From assembly GCA_964416195.1 (NCBI GenBank), contig CAYQDB010000029.1, positions 1 to 24,101 on the forward strand: a DNA stretch of 24,101 nucleotides, written 5' to 3'. A program made the translations under genes and the position numbers. This DNA comes from CAYQDB01 sp964416195. Its GTDB lineage: Bacteria > Zixibacteria > MSB-5A5 > GN15 > FEB-12. Below are positions 23,201 to 24,101 of the stretch, in pieces. Below the pieces are notes generated by a model. The model did not search any database. It worked only from the letters and a program-made list of their open reading frames with translations, and was not told where the DNA came from. Each line of letters starts with the position of its first letter. Positions within the stretch are counted from its first letter, which is position 1.

Positions 23201-24101
23201 GGGTAGTTGTCGTTGATGGCCGGAGGAGGAGTGGTACTGGTGTCGAACTTGGAGTCGAACCACCAGAAACAGTCGCCCAGCGCCACCGGGCCGCAATGCG
23301 ACCAGGCACCGGATACTGGACTGGTCCACGCGTCCTGCTTCTGGTCAAAATCCGGCATGCCTGCCGGAGCATAATCCACATACGCCGGCTTGTAGTACTC
23401 ACAGGTATCCAGCTCCGCAGTCGGGCACGCACAAGTGTCGCAGTTGATAATCAAAAGGTAGGGACCCGAAGTATACTGAGAGGAAGCAATCTTAATGTAC
23501 AAAGTGCTTCCCGGCTGATGGCAATTTCCCGGATCCAGACAATCATACTGGGAATCCTGACCCACAGCATCGGGGAACGTCCCGTTGTAATCGTCATTGT
23601 AGAACAACTGCGTGACGCAGTCACTGGCGTAGATAGTAAGGTTCGGATTCAATCCCCCGCCATAAGCATACTGGCCCGGCGTGTCATCGGCCAGGACCCG
23701 GACATGCAGGCAGTAGCAGGTATCCGTGGGAAGAGTGACCACCCACCAGTCCACGTCGGTATTGGGCACAATGTCGCCGCAGTATGCTGTTTCGCATGCG
23801 GCGTAATTAGCGGTTGCACAATTGTCATTGGACTCGGCCTCATAGCCGCCGGCCGTTTTACCCGGCGGAGGATTATCGGTGCAGTCCCAATCGGGCTGCG
23901 TAACCTCAATAGTAGCACTGAATTCCGAGGTGTTGTTGCTCGCATCGGTCGCGGTAGCTGTAACGGAATCTCCCGGCAGCAGCGTTGCATCTGTAAGGCC
24001 CCAATTCCCAGCAGCATCCGTGATCGCAGAACCAAGATACCTCTCCCCTTCACCGTAGCCGCTCGGATCAAGCCTGGCCTGGAATACCTCCACCGTGGCC
24101 G
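20287..24101 (-). CDS. Large exported multidomain protein: tandem C39/papain-like domains, four WHE/DNG modules, dockerin-like tail (5' end missing)
   Basis: The 3' part of a gene running off the right edge; 1268 residues are visible, numbered here from the codon at 24093, which is not a true start. Residues 1-66 are Ig-like and about 67-225 resemble a PPC (pre-peptidase C-terminal) domain. Two homologous papain/C39-like domains follow at about 230-535 and 885-1195. Each has FDQKQD before WSxCGPVA, a GGHxxTVAGVC block and a SDPxxD block: C267, H406, D426 and C921, H1069, D1087. Between them lie four modules of 84-86 residues (about 542-875). The tail (1196-1268) holds two 37-residue repeats with GGPIDVADLTYLV and YLFKNGP, like dockerin repeats of the FCB group. 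The many paired cysteines fit an exported protein. Peptidase activity is inferred, not shown; the missing N-terminus probably carries the signal peptide. Confidence 0.85.
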   Translation of the reverse strand, partial: ATVEVFQARLDPSGYGEGERYLGSAITDAAGNWGLTDATLLPGDSVTATATDASNNTSEFSATIEVTQPDWDCTDNPPPGKTAGGYEAESNDNCATANYAACETAYCGDIVPNTDVDWWVVTLPTDTCYCLHVRVLADDTPGQYAYGGGLNPNLTIYASDCVTQLFYNDDYNGTFPDAVGQDSQYDCLDPGNCHQPGSTLYIKIASSQYTSGPYLLIINCDTCACPTAELDTCEYYKPAYVDYAPAGMPDFDQKQDAWTSPVSGAWSHCGPVALGDCFWWFDSKFDTSTTPPPAINDNYPLVQNYTGALVDDHNASNVIPFVDSMALYCNTNPPGQSGTNVFDLATGAQNWLNKVGLGTKFNIQVVPIDPVFGFEYIREQVLLSQDVILLIGFWQEVGADYCERRGGHFLTVAGVCTDPADSAICVSDPYFDLNGGNPPGPPPHGAGVHNDAQYVSGPHGTMHHDKYYVIPAMCAPSGGDPWVVELANYAAVPGNVANFDGQNSYDPTAAPAPPNGLPVHALIEFAVVICPVEEVPEPTIGKVKHCIDTLSYNPSMGSPVGTNWHELWPDYCEHWICSSWIDNGDGVLSYCDTIDFTHIPTGRKIWEHVELVTPTITVSDLSVPGDIMYLDCLDPNPLCTAITSPIGTYWHEVNPTYCTVWKITSWTDNGNGYLDYCDDIDLETIGGVATFNGHVDGIETDVITTPLPIPDADEYDHNIDGYVPSNGDPTGTMWHELWPVYCQWWELSEWHDNGDGVLSFCDTIKFRSPVEPDSVILKHVEEVTLTIKAANEIDSFYFDFMCGNPNVDPITDPINTFWHQVWPSFCQRYLCVGWTDNGSGVLDFCDYIDLMAISGPDSGTVAQYHVKAAETDIITTYIPTGVPGDTCDYYKKSYGDYSPFSIPDFDQKQDGWIGGPGPAWSYCGPVAMADCFWWMDSRFEPNPVDPRPFYPGPGNPPPNDGYPLVQSYEPTGGLWDDHDTNNVIPFVDSLALYSNCNPGTNGTWIMDLYNGAIGWIAKYGLDTVDNDLRVNPIPSPDFDIIKTELLNCEDVILLLGFYEDQGGVCCRLGGHYVTVAGVCTTDTRICISDPWYDKNEGEPPAGSAHGPSIHNDAWYISGPHGQVQHDAYFSPDNPMLCMHPQPPIVELVDYPDLWPDIQNFQALNPTEPMMPPCTYSGGDIYTMVDWALTISPCCLNRGNADHIIGIGGPIDVADLTYLVKYLFKNGPVPPCLEEGNVDGIIGPGGPIDVADLTYLVYYLFKNGPAPPPCP
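20290..20520 (-). repeat. Two 111-bp tandem repeats coding dockerin-like units
   Basis: GTCAGGTCGGCCAC recurs at 20342 and 20453 on the plus strand, exactly 111 bp (37 codons) apart, and the flanking sequence is similar. Each unit encodes one GGPIDVADLTYLV-type calcium-loop and helix repeat. The Ca-binding loop carries a Gly-rich insertion (GIGGP or GPGGP) compared with ordinary dockerins. Confidence 0.8.
21469..22470 (-). repeat. Four tandem copies of an unrecognised protein module of about 84 residues
   Basis: Conserved tryptophans W562, W648, W732 and W816 start WH[EQ]xxPx[YF]C, at spacings of 86, 84 and 84 residues. About 16 residues on, each copy has WxDNGxGxLx[YF]CDxI. A short [IVT][GN]T precedes the tryptophan and a histidine-valine pair (HV) closes each copy. 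Two conserved cysteines per copy suggest a disulfide, and DNG[DNS]G suggests a calcium loop. Confidence 0.8.

Overview
The window looks like a chromosomal segment of an uncultured Gram-negative bacterium, probably of the FCB group and possibly Candidatus Zixibacteria. This is inferred from several things together: a dockerin-like C-terminal tail on a large exported protein, a DUF5752-like gene beside a TreT-type trehalose synthase, SPOR and DUF1573 exported proteins, sigma-70-like promoters, and tRNA genes without an encoded CCA. I see no phage genes, integrase, transposase or CRISPR array.

Positions 1-5884 (minus strand) form a tightly packed nucleotide-sugar operon: rmlB, rmlA, rmlD, a divergent RmlC-like cupin, pseB, pseC and the first 36 codons of a SpsF/PseF-like cytidylyltransferase. 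Several genes overlap. The set should make dTDP-L-rhamnose and a pseudaminic-acid type sugar for surface glycans.

Positions 5885-10242 (minus strand) carry tRNA-Phe(GAA), a small four-helix membrane protein, an ROK sugar kinase that lacks the usual zinc cysteines, a DapF-like protein in which both catalytic cysteines are serines, a LysN-like aminotransferase and tRNA-Thr(CGT). Two good promoters (TTGACA/TATTAT and TTGGAA/TATTAT) drive the kinase and the aminotransferase, each followed by a 10-bp palindrome.

Positions 10243-15794 (plus strand) are a trehalose/osmotic-stress cluster: a DUF5752-like protein, TreT-type glycosyltransferase, OtsB phosphatase, MscS channel and OtsA synthase. Two routes to trehalose sit beside an osmotic release valve.

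Positions 15797-19901 are mixed: an exported SagB-type nitroreductase-like protein, a possible 50-residue secreted peptide with its own promoter, a SPOR-domain lipoprotein, a cysteine synthase/CBS-like enzyme coupled to a DUF1573 protein, and a 2[4Fe-4S] ferredoxin with its terminator.

Positions 20062-20245 hold a degenerate palindromic intergenic repeat and a strong GC hairpin. From 20287 to the window edge runs the 3' part of a very large exported protein. It has an Ig-like segment, a PPC-like segment, two papain/C39-like domains with Cys-His-Asp in order, four copies of an approximately 84-residue WHE/DNG module that I do not recognise, and a two-repeat dockerin-like tail. This protein and the Ser/Ser DapF-like protein are the most unusual items here.
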